Positions 24,175-35,045 of a stretch of DNA of 64,000 nucleotides are shown here, piece after piece. Positions within the stretch are counted from its first letter, which is position 1; every line of letters begins with the position of its first letter. A model generated the notes under the pieces. It was not told where the DNA came from, made no database searches, and saw only the letters and a program-made list of their open reading frames with translations. The DNA is from Massospora cicadina (lineage: Eukaryota > Entomophthoromycota > Entomophthoromycetes > Entomophthorales > Entomophthoraceae). The DNA is taken from the NCBI GenBank assembly GCA_022478985.1, contig JAKSZP010009567.1:27651-91650 (forward strand), in the 5' to 3' direction. Made by a program: the position numbers and the translations under genes.

Positions 24175-24198
24175 TTTTTTTTTTTTAGTACTAGATGG
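24175..24198 (-). mobile_element. Micro-insertion of a G-type 3' end, 24 bp
   Basis: A run of 12 T followed by AGTACTAGATGG lies between direct repeats TCCTCTCTT (24166-24174) and TCCTCTCTT (24199-24207). In minus sense the insert is a CTAGTACTA terminus with an A-tail, the terminus of the 1.9-kb G1 elements. It looks like an extremely 5'-truncated target-primed reverse transcription product. Confidence 0.65.
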
Positions 24199-24688
24199 TC
24201 CTCTCTTGACACAAGAGATCTCACAAGCTTTAAAGCAATATAGAGACAAAGAAAACTATCCTTCAAATCTAGTCTCAAGTGTACAATACAGATTTGTACA
24301 GTAGTCTAAATTTTTATTCACTTATCAATTCTTTTTTAGTAAAATAAAATTCAAGGAATTTATATAAAACAAAAACAACTCCTAACTCTTCTATTGGTTC
24401 TTTGATAGGAATGATATCTGTCATCAATGAATTTAGCCCTCAAGAGTCATCTAAAATGATTATTACTTGATCTGTCTAGTTGGATTCTACCACTGACTAG
24501 AACATGACTCCTCCTGGGATGAGTATCTGAAGAACGTGTCCCAATGCCTACACTCAACCCATGGCGGATTATACTTAATAAGCTAACAGCCTGATTAAGT
24601 AATGGAACCATTTACCCATTAACAGCAATCGTGTTTCCTATTAGGTTAACCCACAATTTGCTGCCAATTAAAGCTTTGTCAACGCTTA

Positions 24689-25582
24689 TGTAATGTCCAA
24701 ATGACATAATTGAGGGGACTAACTGAAAGGATCATTCTGGTCATCAGGAGGCCAAAAAGGTGAAGTTGGCAGGCCTTCCTGACATCAATTATACTTTGGA
24801 CTAACGCTGGCTTAAGGCGAGATATGCCCAGGTTGGTACTGGGGATATGCGAGAAGTTCAGCCCTGCATTACAGCAGGCGTGTTAAAATGAGACAGCTAT
24901 ATGATTAATAATGACAGTTCGCTTTGGTTGCTTGGTGAACAAGGTCTCAAAACCCATTCAATTTACAAAATTTTTAGCTTAGGTCAGCCATGCCTTCAAT
25001 CAATCACTTGAGTTTAGAAAATTTTGAAGTATAGTACCCTGTCAGATGGGAGCGTGCACTTATTGGTGCACCTTGGCTTAGCACCACTTTCACCAATAAA
25101 TGATTCCCCTGTTTTGGTTTAAATATGATTCTTTGATACCAACCTTCCTCGTTGGTTGTCTTCCTCATTAATAAAAACCCCTCTAAAATTACGTTTTGCC
25201 ATGTTAACTTGAACAAACCTGTGCGCAGACCTCTTTGAGGAGGCCTACTGCAACGTTAGCCTTATGATTTGCGCAAATTTAATTCTCATATCCGGTGCAC
25301 CGCTGTGCCACCCTGGTTCCCTCCAGACCAAGATACCCTGCACTTCAGACCAGATCACCGCTTGGATATGGTCTTTACTTTTGGGGGCCACCCAAGTCTT
25401 GTTGTGTGTTTAAACTTTATTAACCTTAACCGTGATAAACACCCTCACCCTATGTTACTTTGGGCCAAACACCCTCTCAGGGCTATCCTTCCCTTAGTAA
25501 TGACGGCTAGTTCCCTGGCGTTAGAAATGTGCACCGGGCACCTCCTCTCTGGAAATCAAGAGTTATAGACACTCTCCTGAAA
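24689..25582 (+). mobile_element. Family-E solo LTR, about 894 bp
   Basis: It starts TGTAATGTCC and ends after ACTCTCCTGAAA. It is flanked by GCTTA (24684-24688) and GCTCA (25583-25587), a 5-bp TSD with one change, and it interrupts the F1/F2 LTR, which can be aligned across it using F3. A second copy lies inverted at 7342-8259. No E coding region occurs in the window. Confidence 0.65.
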
Positions 25583-25914
25583 GCTCAGAAGCTACTAATA
25601 AACCCTTATCAATAGGTGACAAACTATGATCAATCCATACAAGATAATTAGTACTATCCACTAAATCAATAATCAAACCACTTTTAATCTTGTTGGGGAT
25701 CCTCCCTGATGAGCATTTTAATCTAGCAGAATTAAATCCCAGTGAATGAATTAATTCCCATAAGGAATTAAAACCAACAATTGTTAACATATTAAATGAT
25801 AAATCCCACATTTGCTATAAAGTTTTATTATGATAAATCACCCCAGCAGATAGTGAAGATAATTTTTAATTGATTAATCTGGATGATGTGGGAATTTTAA
25901 AATCCTAGAACAAC

Positions 25915-26605
25915 CCCACTTGACTAGTTTTTCAGAAGAAAAAATATAAATTTGGAAGTGGATGCTGCTTTGGTCCATGATCATAAGTTGGGCAACATGG
26001 GTAAAATTAAATTTTGGAAGAGCTAGGTCTTCTTCTCCTTGATTAATGAATCTTATTGTGCTCATTTTTAGTAGCGCAATTCCCCTTCTCCTTTTCATAT
26101 TAACTTCTGCCTCACATGAGCAAAACTATTCTAGGTACTTGGTTGATCACACCAATGATGAACTTCTGAACACCTGCTTTCCTCCATGGTGGAGGTTAAT
26201 GATGATGGATCTCATGGCTACCTGTCATACCAGAGTACTTGATCAATATTACTGATTGATTCTTCAACACATTTTTACTCAGTCATGTCTCTCATGCTTA
26301 CACACCATACAAGGATCTCCTTGGTCTTTTGCAGATGAATTACAAAATGCCTGTATTTCATCAGGGTGGGCTTCTCTTGTTTTGATCAGTGCAGAACTTC
26401 AAATTCTTTTTCCTGGTGCAACTTCATGGTGGACCCAGTTTTCAAAATGAGCTGGTACTTTCAAATGTTCATAATCACTTAATATTACTGACATTTGTCA
26501 TATTACATATCCCCTATCCCCGCAAGACAATGGAAGGTGCAAACATTTCCAGATACACTTGATCAAGGCAAAAATAAAAAAAACAATTTTGTTTAGTATA
26601 TATTC
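25915..26605 (-). other. F2 3' region between integrase and LTR
   Basis: This is the rest of F2 downstream of integrase, separated from 30499 by the two G insertions. Short ORFs exist on both strands (26046-26255 and 26256-26450 on plus; 26098-25874 on minus), with no recognisable domain. In element A the equivalent interval carries an antisense ORF; I could not align this one to it. The last 14 bases (26592-26605) are the left TSD of G1(-). Confidence 0.4.
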
Positions 26606-26788
26606 TTTTTTTAGTACTAGTGGTGCACAACCCAAAAGGGGGAGCCACCACGCATCTTTATTCACAAATGAGGCAAACAAAGGGATTATCATTAATTGAA
26701 AAAATCCTAATATAGCCCCTAGGTTATCAGCCTAGGAAGCCATATCAGATGGCGAGGAGGCGTTGGGGAAACTTTTGCTCAGCACTCG

Positions 26789-27196
26789 CTAGCTGGCGGA
26801 CCATGGCAGACAGCATTGGGGTGGGAACATCAGTGACATGGGGCATAAGGAGGTATAGTTGGGGTTTTCTTCATTAATGAGGCTGGAAGTGTCCATCGCC
26901 TCAACGTATTGAGCAAGTTGATGCTCAGAAAAACTGATGAGAGCTGGCACACAAGTAAATGTTTTGATGCGCCATTGGGTTTGGGGATAATTGGGGTCAA
27001 AAAGAGAAGTTTTTGCTGCATTGATGCAAGCGCGGCTTGCACCAAAAGCAAGCTCCTCAATTTCATACTTTGCATCTTCCTCATAACCATGAGGAAATTT
27101 GGGGATAGGAATACCCTCAACAAGGAGCTCCATTGACCCATGGAGTTGTTGGTGGAGGAGGGTGTTGGCCGGGGAAGCTGCAGCTGCAACTGCCAT
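26789..27196 (-). CDS. G1(-) ORF2, 135-aa protein of unknown function
   Basis: An intact ORF starts at an ATG in an ACAAAATGGCA context and begins MAVAAAA. It has an Ala-rich N-terminus, an acidic centre (YEEDAKYEIEELAF), and a Cys-containing C-terminus ending PPQCCLPWSAS. The homologous ORF of G1(+) (38011-38418) has the same start, stop and length and differs at about 11 of 135 residues, so the frame has been kept since the copies diverged. No domain or catalytic motif is recognised. It lies after ORF1 in the same direction, separated by a short gap. It could be a separate protein or a former C-terminal part of ORF1. Confidence 0.6.
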   Translation of the reverse strand: MAVAAAASPANTLLHQQLHGSMELLVEGIPIPKFPHGYEEDAKYEIEELAFGASRACINAAKTSLFDPNYPQTQWRIKTFTCVPALISFSEHQLAQYVEAMDTSSLINEENPNYTSLCPMSLMFPPQCCLPWSAS

Positions 27197-27209
27197 TTTG
27201 TTAATATTT

Positions 27210-28441
27210 TATAAATTGGAAACCCATTTTTGGACAAAAATGGTGGGAACGTGATTTGGGAGGGTCAATGAAGAACTGCTCCAAAGCAAAATCAGGTTTC
27301 AAGTGGTACAGCAATTCATCCTCATCAATCCATTTGAGAGCCTCGAATGGATTGGATTAGGCCAGCGCTAGGCCAGCCACAGGAATTGGGGCTGTGGCCA
27401 GAGCTGATTGGCCACATGCTGCAACTATGGCAGCTCAGCTGAAACTGTTTCAGCCATCAACTCAGGATTCTGTAATCCAGTCAAATTTTCAAAATTTTAA
27501 AGTTTCTTAAACTTTGATTGGCCACTGCTTTGGAAGCAGCGCCAGAATTCTCTGACATTGGGGGTGAGAGGATCAAGCCCCATTCAAAAAATTGGGGTGA
27601 GGCAGCCACCAGGGCGGCGCCCAAGCCCTGAGCGTTGGACGCGGCAGAAGTGGCAACCATGGGGCACCTGCGCTTTGAGTGGTCAAACTCAAAGCAGAAG
27701 GGACAAATGGCGTGGCGATTTTCAACATGCGCCCAGAATGGGTGATCAGGGGTGGATCTTATCAAGGTGCAGCGGTGAATCATGAGGTGAAAGTCATATT
27801 GAAATGGGCGGATCATTGCAAAGGCGTGAGGCCCTGCCAAGTGATCCACCCCATTAGGAACCACAAACTGCAACATGAGGTCTGCACCATAAATGGCCAA
27901 ACCCTCCGTGAGCTCGTGGTGGAGGCATTTGGGGGAAAGGAAAGATGGCAACCTGGCGAACTGGACCACCAAAGTGGCCTCATCTGGGAGCTGGGTGAAA
28001 ATGGTGGGTAAAGGATTTTCTTAAAAATTAATTGCAGCTTGGCTGCTGCTGCTGCTTTGGCTTCAGAGTGGAAGCTGAGGTCAAGGTACCCCTTAAAGGG
28101 GCAGAAGTCAATATAGCTGGCGGGTTTGAAAAACTGCCATGGCCATCTTAATGATGGTCGCGCTTGCGTATGGGAAGAGATTCCCATATTTGACCTGGAG
28201 GCTGAAATGCAAATTGCTCCATGGGAGCACCAAAGGGCTCCAGAGCACCGCCTGAGAGCTGGTGAGGTGGTGGCCAAGTCCTGAGGGGGGCATAACGCCT
28301 GGTAGCGTTGGGAGGGCTAGCAGAGCCAGCCTGGGCGCACTTCAGCGGCAGCTGAAAGATGCCAGATGGCAGTGCACCACCACCCCAAGCTGGGCAACAG
28401 GCATTGATTGCATAGACTTTGGTAAGTTTCGGCTTGATCAA
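27210..28441 (-). pseudogene. G1(-) ORF1, Gag-like with CCHC knuckle, frameshifted
   Basis: In minus sense the protein starts around 28441 (KVYAINACCPAW), shifts frame near 28290, continues in VKYGNLFPYASATIIKMA (28293-28108), and shifts again. From 27972 it reads VVQFARLPSFLSPKCLHHEL, a fold like the RNA-binding part of LINE ORF1/Gag proteins, then CPFCFEFDHSKRRC, a complete C-x2-C-x4-H-x4-C knuckle (about 27660-27705). The tail 27560-27480 is Ala/Ser rich. The expected role is RNA packaging in cis. The G1(+) copy at 36776-37648 is less damaged and gives the true frame. Confidence 0.7.
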
Positions 28442-28768
28442 GCGGTTGTTTTTTGTTTTTTATTTTATAAATCTAAATCTGGCTTCAATTTAGGTATTGA
28501 AGTGAAAGATAGATAGATTTTAGTATATATTCTTTGATTTTTATTTTTTTTCAAGGGTGATCTTGATAAATCTTATTTAAACGAGGTAAGCTGAGCAGGG
28601 GATGGACATTACCAAATCTCAAAGAGCAAACAAAATAAATCCTCAATAATTTAATTAAACAACCCACAAAACAAGCAGATGACACACAAGTTATGAACAA
28701 AACCAAACAGGTGGGGCAGGGGAAAACTGCTTATCCCATCATGACAGAAGGGGAGGGGGATCAGGGGG

Positions 28769-29332
28769 CTAATCCTCGGTATTGTCTACACCCCAAAGCA
28801 GAGCATGGGTCACAGCGGAGAGCAAGGGCATCAGGGCATCATTGGGATGCAGAGAGAAATTTCTGATGATTGGGGTGGCAGAAAGACTGCGGTTGACTAT
28901 AAGAGAGACAATATAAGTATTTAAAGCTGTTTCAGATTTCATGCATGCGTCAGGGAGCTTTACAAACGTGGCAAAATTGGTGTGGGTAATCTTGGCTTTG
29001 GGATTCTGCACTATCACTGCCATGTGCTGGAGGGCGTCGTTGGTGGCTTTGTGAGATTTGATCAACATATTCTTTTGGATATTTTTGGCAGTGGAGGGGA
29101 TAATGGGAAGGAGGGATTCCTCCTGTGAGCATTGTCACTAATTTGGCGGCAGCTTTGTGGAGAGGATGACAATCTGGCTTAGCCGTTGCTTCAACAGCCA
29201 GCTGGTGGTTGCTGCAGAACATTTTGTCATTTTCTGGGGGCAAATAAACAAGGGGTAGCTTAGAGTCATGGTAAGCATATATAAACTGCTCAAGTTGGTT
29301 AGTAGGGGTTTCAATAATACACCTGGAATCAT
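28769..29332 (-). pseudogene. G2(-) ORF2
   Basis: Minus-strand pieces 29332-29138, 29243-28950 and 29068-28769 are parts of one protein in shifting frames. The text includes SNHQLAVEATAKPDCHPLHK and, near the end, HPNDALMPLLSAVTHALLWG. Both match G2(+) (SDHQLAVEAAATPDCCPLHK; SPTPLLSALTCTLLQ). There is no recognisable domain. The stop lies just before the 3' untranslated part. Confidence 0.6.
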
Positions 29333-29636
29333 AAATTTCAGCCTCTAGATTTCAAGGATTTTGGTTGAATTGAATTGTGGAATTGGCATATGCCTGAGGT
29401 TTGGTTGGTTCACTGGAGAACGCATGGGAGCAAACTGGGGTCCAAGCCAGTTCTTGATTGGAGGGATCATTTATGGCACTGAGGTAAGGAGGAGGCTGAT
29501 TGGTGGCTGCAGGCGCAGCTGCAGCAACAGGCTTTGGGGGAGGGGAAGGTAGAATTGTACTTCATACTGAAACTGGTGCAGGGTGGGGTGGCGGATTAAA
29601 AGCTGGCGGACAAAAAATCAGAGCTGTTGGAAGCAT

Positions 29637-30400
29637 CTAAGAAAGGGCGCTTACATTTTGAGTGGTCCAACTTGAAACAGGATGGACAGATTGTCTGCCT
29701 GACCTCGACGTAAGCCCAGAATGGATGGTCATGGGCAGAGGGAATGATGGCGTGGGGGGAATTGACAAGGTAATTTTACTAAATTCAGGGCTGATCATGG
29801 AATATGCATGAGGCCCAGCAAGGCGTGTGGCCCCATTTAAGACCACAAATTGTAGGATAGGGTTGGAGCCATGGGCTGCCAAACCGTCCATCAGCTTCTG
29901 GTGGAGCACTTCAGGAGGGAGGTGGGTGGGCAAACCAGCGAACTGGACCACAAAAGTGGTATCCTCTGGGAGCTGGGTCCAAATTGTGGGGAGAGGGGTA
30001 CCCTGGAAAACCAGGGCACAGTTGCCGCAGTGGCAGCGTTGGCTTCACAGGTGGAGCTAGGGTCAAAATACCCATTATAGAGGCAGAAATCAATAAAACT
30101 AAAGGGAATCATCACCGCCTGAGCCATTTTGATAATGGCTTGGTCATGGTAAGGGAAAAGTTTCCCATATTGAACCTAAGGTCAAAACGCATGTTGCTCC
30201 AGGGGAGCATCAGGGGGCAATGAGGCACCGCTTGGGTATGAGTGAAGTGGGCGTCAAGATCCTTGGGAGGAACTAATCATTCCAGAGGTTTGGTATGACT
30301 GGGCGAGTCAGTCCAAGCATTTTTTCCCGCTGGAAAGAAAATGGTGGGGAGTTTTGCCGCTGCCTCATACTGGAGCAGCCAGCGGGGAATCCAAGTACAT
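29637..30400 (-). pseudogene. G2(-) ORF1, Gag-like
   Basis: The frame 29951-29637 gives VQFAGLPTHLPPEVLHQKL and LQFVVLNGATRLAGPHAYSMI, corresponding to the segment before the knuckle in G1. In another frame at about 29650-29710 the knuckle reads CPSCFKLDHSKCKR, in which the last Cys is displaced. The N-terminal part (30400-29960) is in broken frames (AQAVMIPFSFIDFCLYNGYFD). It is a decayed copy of the same protein as 47218-47674. Confidence 0.65.
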
Positions 30401-30498
30401 TGGAGCAAAACTAAAGTGGGTGATCAAAATTTACTTTCTTTGTTTTCCATAAAATTTGCTAGGAAAGGTATGCTGAGCAGAAAAAGATGATCTCCATA

Positions 30499-31139
30499 TA
30501 ATATAAAACTAATGGTACATATTTTTATATATTTTTCTATAAGTTTATATCTTTATTATTTGTTATATGTTTTTCTATGAGTTCCATTACTTAAAAAATT
30601 TGCTATGAACCTAATTCACTATATGACCATTGAAGATGTTTTTCATTGTATATGCATCTGTTGTTGACTTGGTGATAATTTCAATTGGGCCTGACCATAG
30701 GGCATCCAACTTGTTTCTTCTTACTATTTGTGGGTATCACAATAGGATATCCTATCCCCCACATGGTATTCCTAGAGTAAAAGTTAATTTCATTTATCTT
30801 GCTTCTTTTTCTTATTTCTTCTTTTTCAACGTTGTATTAAATGTCTGTGATTGAAATTTTATCATGATGTTTTCCAGCCAAGGTAAATGTTGCTCTGAAC
30901 TCATCCCTGAAGTGGTTCTAATGCTAAATATAAATTCAGTGGAAGTGAGGCTCTTTGTCCATATAAGAATTTGAATAGTATTTTCCCTGTTGCTGTATAA
31001 CTGAGATTGTACGCTAATGTAACTGAACCCAAATAAGATTAACAATCAGAGGTTTTCCCTGCTACCAAATTTCTCAGTATCCTAGCCAGAGTTCTGTTGA
31101 ATCTCTACCATTTTATTTGTTTCTGGATGGTATGAGATG
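30499..31139 (-). pseudogene. F2 integrase C-terminal half
   Basis: Read from right to left, the minus strand gives PSHTIQKQIKW near 31110, NRTLARILRNLVAGKTS near 31030-31090, and AYNLSYTATGKILFKFLYG near 30950-31010. This is the end of a gypsy integrase core (element A: LAMTLRKLVAGRTSSWG and TYNISHHMAMGKTPF). The catalytic Glu position reads Gln here. 30499-30640 is A+T rich without a clear frame. The N-terminal half is at 43931-44349, on the other side of element H. Confidence 0.7.
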
Positions 31140-31144
31140 GACAA

Positions 31145-32356
31145 TGTGGCAGATAAGGCCATAAACATTTTAACAGATCATTACTCGCCAGGGGAATGAG
31201 TAGAGATAGCCCTAAAACAGTAAAGATACAGGTGACCAACCCACCAAAGATGGAGGCAAATGATCCCCTTTTATAGATTTGGGTAAGCAAAGGAATCTTC
31301 ATCAATTTTGGGATGATATCAAGCGAAATAAACCTTCAACCTAACGAGTCAGAAGATTTAGTATGTGAAGATGACAAAGTTAGTGGGATTCATTATTAAA
31401 ATTGACCCTTTTATATATACCTTTTGGGGGCCAAATAATTTGCATTCCGTCAATGATGCTATAATGAGCAGATTAAATTACCTCAATGAGAGCGTTCAAG
31501 GCTTAACTTATATTACAAATTGGGCAACCACCAATTTCAAAAGTTGCTTAAAACCACAATGGAAGGCGCATCATAGGAGCTTCATCTTTTAAACCTGATG
31601 TCAACCAGAGTACTACCAAATTTAATAATTAATCAATATTATAAGATGATAATTTGACCAACAACCAGAAGTGGGGACTATTGAAAGGGCCCCTTGACAT
31701 CAAGGCTCATGGATAATCAACATAAGAAGGATCTTGTGACTAAAGAAAATGGTTTAAATGGATGAGGCCACTAAAGCAGCAAAAAGATGGCATCTAACTA
31801 GAGGATTCTGAAATTTTCCATATCAAAACAAATTAACTCAATTATCTTGCAATTTTTCATTTAAAATTCATATCACTTAAATTATAAAATACTTCTCTTT
31901 TTATCTTAGTATAAAACTTTCCAAAGGATCTCAGTGTTATTTGTTTACTTTCACCTATAGTTGTTTAAGTATGCCAATCACCAGTAACCAGTATAGATTA
32001 ACCAAATATACAAAATACAGTAACCAGTCTGAGATCTTCTCAGTTTGGATAAAGACACTCTCTATATTGGATATCATGGAGCTGAGCTGCCAAAGAAGTG
32101 GTTGGATTGGCTATTGATTCCTGGGTGCCAACATACAATTAATATGTCTAAGAGTGTCAACAAGAAATTCGCCATGGGTGTGAACAGGTTACCAAAGTGA
32201 ATAATGCTACAAGAGGTAGAAAAATGGAGAGTTTACCCTATGAAGCTGATTGTAACCTTAATGAAGGTTGTCTGGTGCCTAATCTGCATGTAGTAGACCC
32301 CCTGAGCAGAGATTCAGTCATATATGTTGATTGAGCTGAGGAAAGTGAGATAAGTG
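31145..32356 (+). repeat. 5' LTR of H, 1212 bp
   Basis: It begins TGTGGCAGATAAGG and ends directly before the primer-binding site. Its central part aligns well with 42717-43925, for example in the TACAGGTGACCAACCCAC block and the GCGCATCATAGGAGCTTCAT block. Confidence 0.8.
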
Positions 32357-32375
32357 TGGTGCTCACTACATGGGT
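32357..32375 (+). other. Primer-binding site of H
   Basis: TGGTGCTCACTACATGGGT abuts the 5' LTR. Confidence 0.8.
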
Positions 32376-34010
32376 GGCATCATCAGGCCCTAGTGATGAT
32401 CATGAGAGTTCTTAAGAGAAGTTCAAGGATGAAGCGGATATCAAAGTGTATAATGGAGAATGGATTCCTCTGAGCTCCTGGTGAAGGAGGAGGATACAAT
32501 TTGTTTAAGACTCCATACTCTGGAATTAGAAGTGCATGATCTATGCAATGATTTTGAGAATGTCAAGGAGACCTCCAGAAGAGCACAAATTGCCTCATTA
32601 CCTATTGTGAGAGGACCATCACCAAATTATAAAACTGGAATCTAAGCTTAATAATTTTGAGGAGAGACTTGTTTTCCTTGAAGAAGAGAACGGCAAAAAT
32701 CATCACCACTTTGAATGAATATGGAGATTGCTGGAACAGCATGACAATATGCTGTTTGATATGGACAAGAGTATATAAATTTGAAGGCAAAAATGCATAT
32801 TATACCAGAACCTACCTCTACTTGACTTATAACCTGATTGGAGGCACCCATCTGGGTCACTCAACAGATTGTACCACAACTGGTCAGAACTGCTAATCAA
32901 TTGACCATTATGCAAGCTGATCCTGTTGAATAGGATCCCAACTTTGAGCCTTTCATTAAGACCATGTAAACACCTGAAGAAAGAATGATTGGGGGTTTCT
33001 CCAGTGTATGAGAACAGCATGGATTGTGCTAGAAATCGCCAGAAGGCCCACCACAAGTAAGGGTTTATGAGCCGCAAAGCTCAGGAGATCCTTAGCTTGA
33101 GCCTATGACCTGGACTATCTTGGACTAAAGTGAAGAATATTCTCCTTTTGAGAGTTCAGTAGTAAACAAGACGTCTAAAATATGAAAAAAGAGTTCCTAC
33201 TGATGAAAATGGGCAAGAATGAGTCAGTTACAATTTATGCCTCTCACTACTACTTTAAAGCTACCAGTTATGGACTAGAGGAACTAAGGTTTGCCTATCT
33301 TGAAAACCGTTTTGCTGATCTCAGTGGAGATGCATCCTAATTTGAAGGTGCATATGACTCTAGTGGTTAAGAAAGCAATGTCTTTAAAGGCACTTAAGTA
33401 AGCTTTACTTGATATACAAGGGATATATAAAGATGAATATAAGGAAATGGGACCAACACCTACCCCTCAACGAGCTTACAAGTCCGTTTATGTTGCCAAC
33501 AATAAGGGTGACAAACTAAAGTTAAAAGTTCTAAACTTCTAAACACTTGCCTCTTCAAGAGATCACCTGCAATAAGTGTCAACCTGTTCACTTCTACCAA
33601 TCCTTTCCGCTACTAATTATGAAGGAGAAGGAAACAGCCCTTAAAGAGGATACCCTTAACGCTATCAAATGGGTGAATCTACACACTGATGGTGAAGGTG
33701 ACCATGAAGATGACAAATTGGCTAGCTTAGGATACCATGTGTTAGGGGCATCTAGTGCGGTGGCTGTGACTGCTAAATTAGGAGTCCACAGCACTAATGG
33801 ATCTACACTGAGTGATACCTATTTGTAGCAAGAAAACCAGACTACCCAGGTCATAGATTCAGTTGAAGAGGTAGAGCAGTTAATTATGGCTAGTTATAAA
33901 ATTTGGCAATAAATGGCGAGGATCCTTTCAAGGATAATATGAGCACTGCTACTCTTAGACAGTCTGAGGAATCTGATACTGGCGTGCTGACCACTGGAAA
34001 CCATTTCAGC
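32376..34010 (+). pseudogene. H gag, decayed
   Basis: The order is as in other gypsy gags: a charged, coiled-coil-like N-terminus (32460-32645, with EEDTICLRLHTLELEVHDL), a capsid region (about 33110-33450) in broken frames, and a degenerate knuckle at about 33560-33605 (CNKCQPVHFYQSF, where the last Cys is lost). The acidic tail follows at 33620-33830. Multiple stops exclude a functional protein. Weak similarity to D and K gag fits the similar LTRs. Confidence 0.6.
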
Positions 34011-35045
34011 AAGAATGTGACAAAAGTGTAAGTAATCATTAAGAGATGCGCGTTTTGGCAGTATTGGACACTGAGGCCTAAGTTAAAATCATCACATCTA
34101 AACTCATAAAGAAACTGAATTTTATATATTTAATATTAATTACAATATGAAGTACCACACTACATGACCCAACATTACCTGTGCTTTAGGAGCTTATTCC
34201 GCATTATCCTTGCACTATGGTCGCATGATCCTGATGGCATTGGCGGTGGTTTTGGACAATAAGCACTACACTTTTTTGATCTTAACACAGCTTCTCTTGG
34301 AGTTTAAATGAAGGTTAATTTTACCACTAGCACTATAAGTATTTTGAGCTTCCAACTTTCGTGTTGTTTAGGGACAAAGATATCAAACTGCAGAAACAAT
34401 GTATGATTTTGGTTGAAATGGAACAACCAAATACCTCAAACCTACACCCAGACTGTGAAAAGTGTAAAGCAGCTAGCACTCACTGTTAGTGCAGAGGAAG
34501 GGCTTCCTCTGAGAGCTAGAGAAACCATAGACATTTGATAAGGGGATTAATGCAGGATGATCATGTCGTTTAGTGTGAATATTCCATTTAATACCATATT
34601 GGAAGTATACAGCCATGACGGAATCTGCAAGCAAGAACCAAGAGTACTATTAGGATTCTATGACACCACCCACTCTGTAGAGTTGAACATCGTTACAAGG
34701 AACATTACTACCCAACCTATCCAATTTGAAAAAACACAAGTTTTTGCACTGGCCCAACTATTTCATTGCCAGTAGATTGAATCTCTCCATGCAGTAGGGG
34801 ATTTAACGAGCTTGGGTTTAGAGATGTGACCCTTAAACAGAAAAAGGATCTCAATAAACTACTGGTTGAGTTAAGTGACATCTTAATTACTGGCTCCATC
34901 ATTATGGATTATGCAAGGGCGAGGTCCAAAAAATGGATACAGTTTACGCTGTATTATTCAAATATAAAGCCACTGCCGCTCAAAAGCAGAAAATGCAGTT
35001 ATCATGCAAGAGCTCAACCAATTGAACAAATCAGGGCCAATTAGA
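34011..35045 (+). pseudogene. H protease and linker, decayed
   Basis: Near 34050-34110 the plus strand reads LAVLDTEA followed by VKIITSKLIKKLNF, a retropepsin active site in which DTGA has become DTEA. The GAYSALSLHYG-like segment lies at 34185-34220. 34300-35045 is the linker to RT. An open stretch 34557-34775 belongs to the fold seen in A at 55670-55850. Confidence 0.6.

Larger units (their letters stand above)
23892..25914 (-). repeat. LTR shared by F1 (5') and F2 (3'), with insertions
   Basis: On its left it adjoins the F1 primer-binding site. On its right (25915-25932) the minus strand reads CAAGTGGGGTTG, a polypurine tract placed as in element A (CAAGAGGGGGATG before the LTR). It therefore serves as 5' LTR of F1 and 3' LTR of F2. 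It aligns with solo LTR F3 (51863-52216 plus 61776-62544). Without the family-E LTR and the micro-insertion it is about 1.1 kb, as F3 is. Confidence 0.65.
26606..28518 (-). mobile_element. G1(-): gag-only poly(A) retroelement, 1913 bp
   Basis: It is bounded by identical 14-bp repeats TTTAGTATATATTC (26592-26605 and 28519-28532). In minus sense the 5' end starts near TCTTTCACTTCAATACC and the 3' end is CACCACTAGTACTA plus an A-run. It encodes a Gag-like ORF1 with a CCHC knuckle and a 135-codon ORF2, and no reverse transcriptase, endonuclease or RNase H. The copy at 36690-38593 has the same two ends and nearly the same length, so both appear full-length. The element behaves as a LINE-type retrotransposon product. 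Confidence 0.8.
28569..30482 (-). mobile_element. G2(-): gag-only retroelement, 1914 bp
   Basis: In minus sense the element starts at CTGCTCAGCATACC and ends TTACCTCGTTTAAATAA, both ends matching G2(+) at 46747-49672. The flanks AAGGGTGATCTTGATA (28553-28568) and AAAGATGATCTCCATA (30483-30498) are a worn 16-bp TSD (12 of 16 identical). It encodes Gag-like ORF1 and a second ORF, with no RT. Its proteins are clearly related to those of G1 but diverged, so it is a separate subfamily. The worn TSD suggests an older insertion. Confidence 0.7.

Noticed and set aside
27558..28011. Plus-strand ORFs of 75 and 110 codons
   Set aside because: They are antisense to the G1(-) ORF1, which has a recognisable knuckle; no independent evidence.
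31365..31592. ORF conserved between 31365-31592 and 42972-43160
   Set aside because: The two stretches are the same place in the paired LTRs of H, so similarity reflects LTR duplication.
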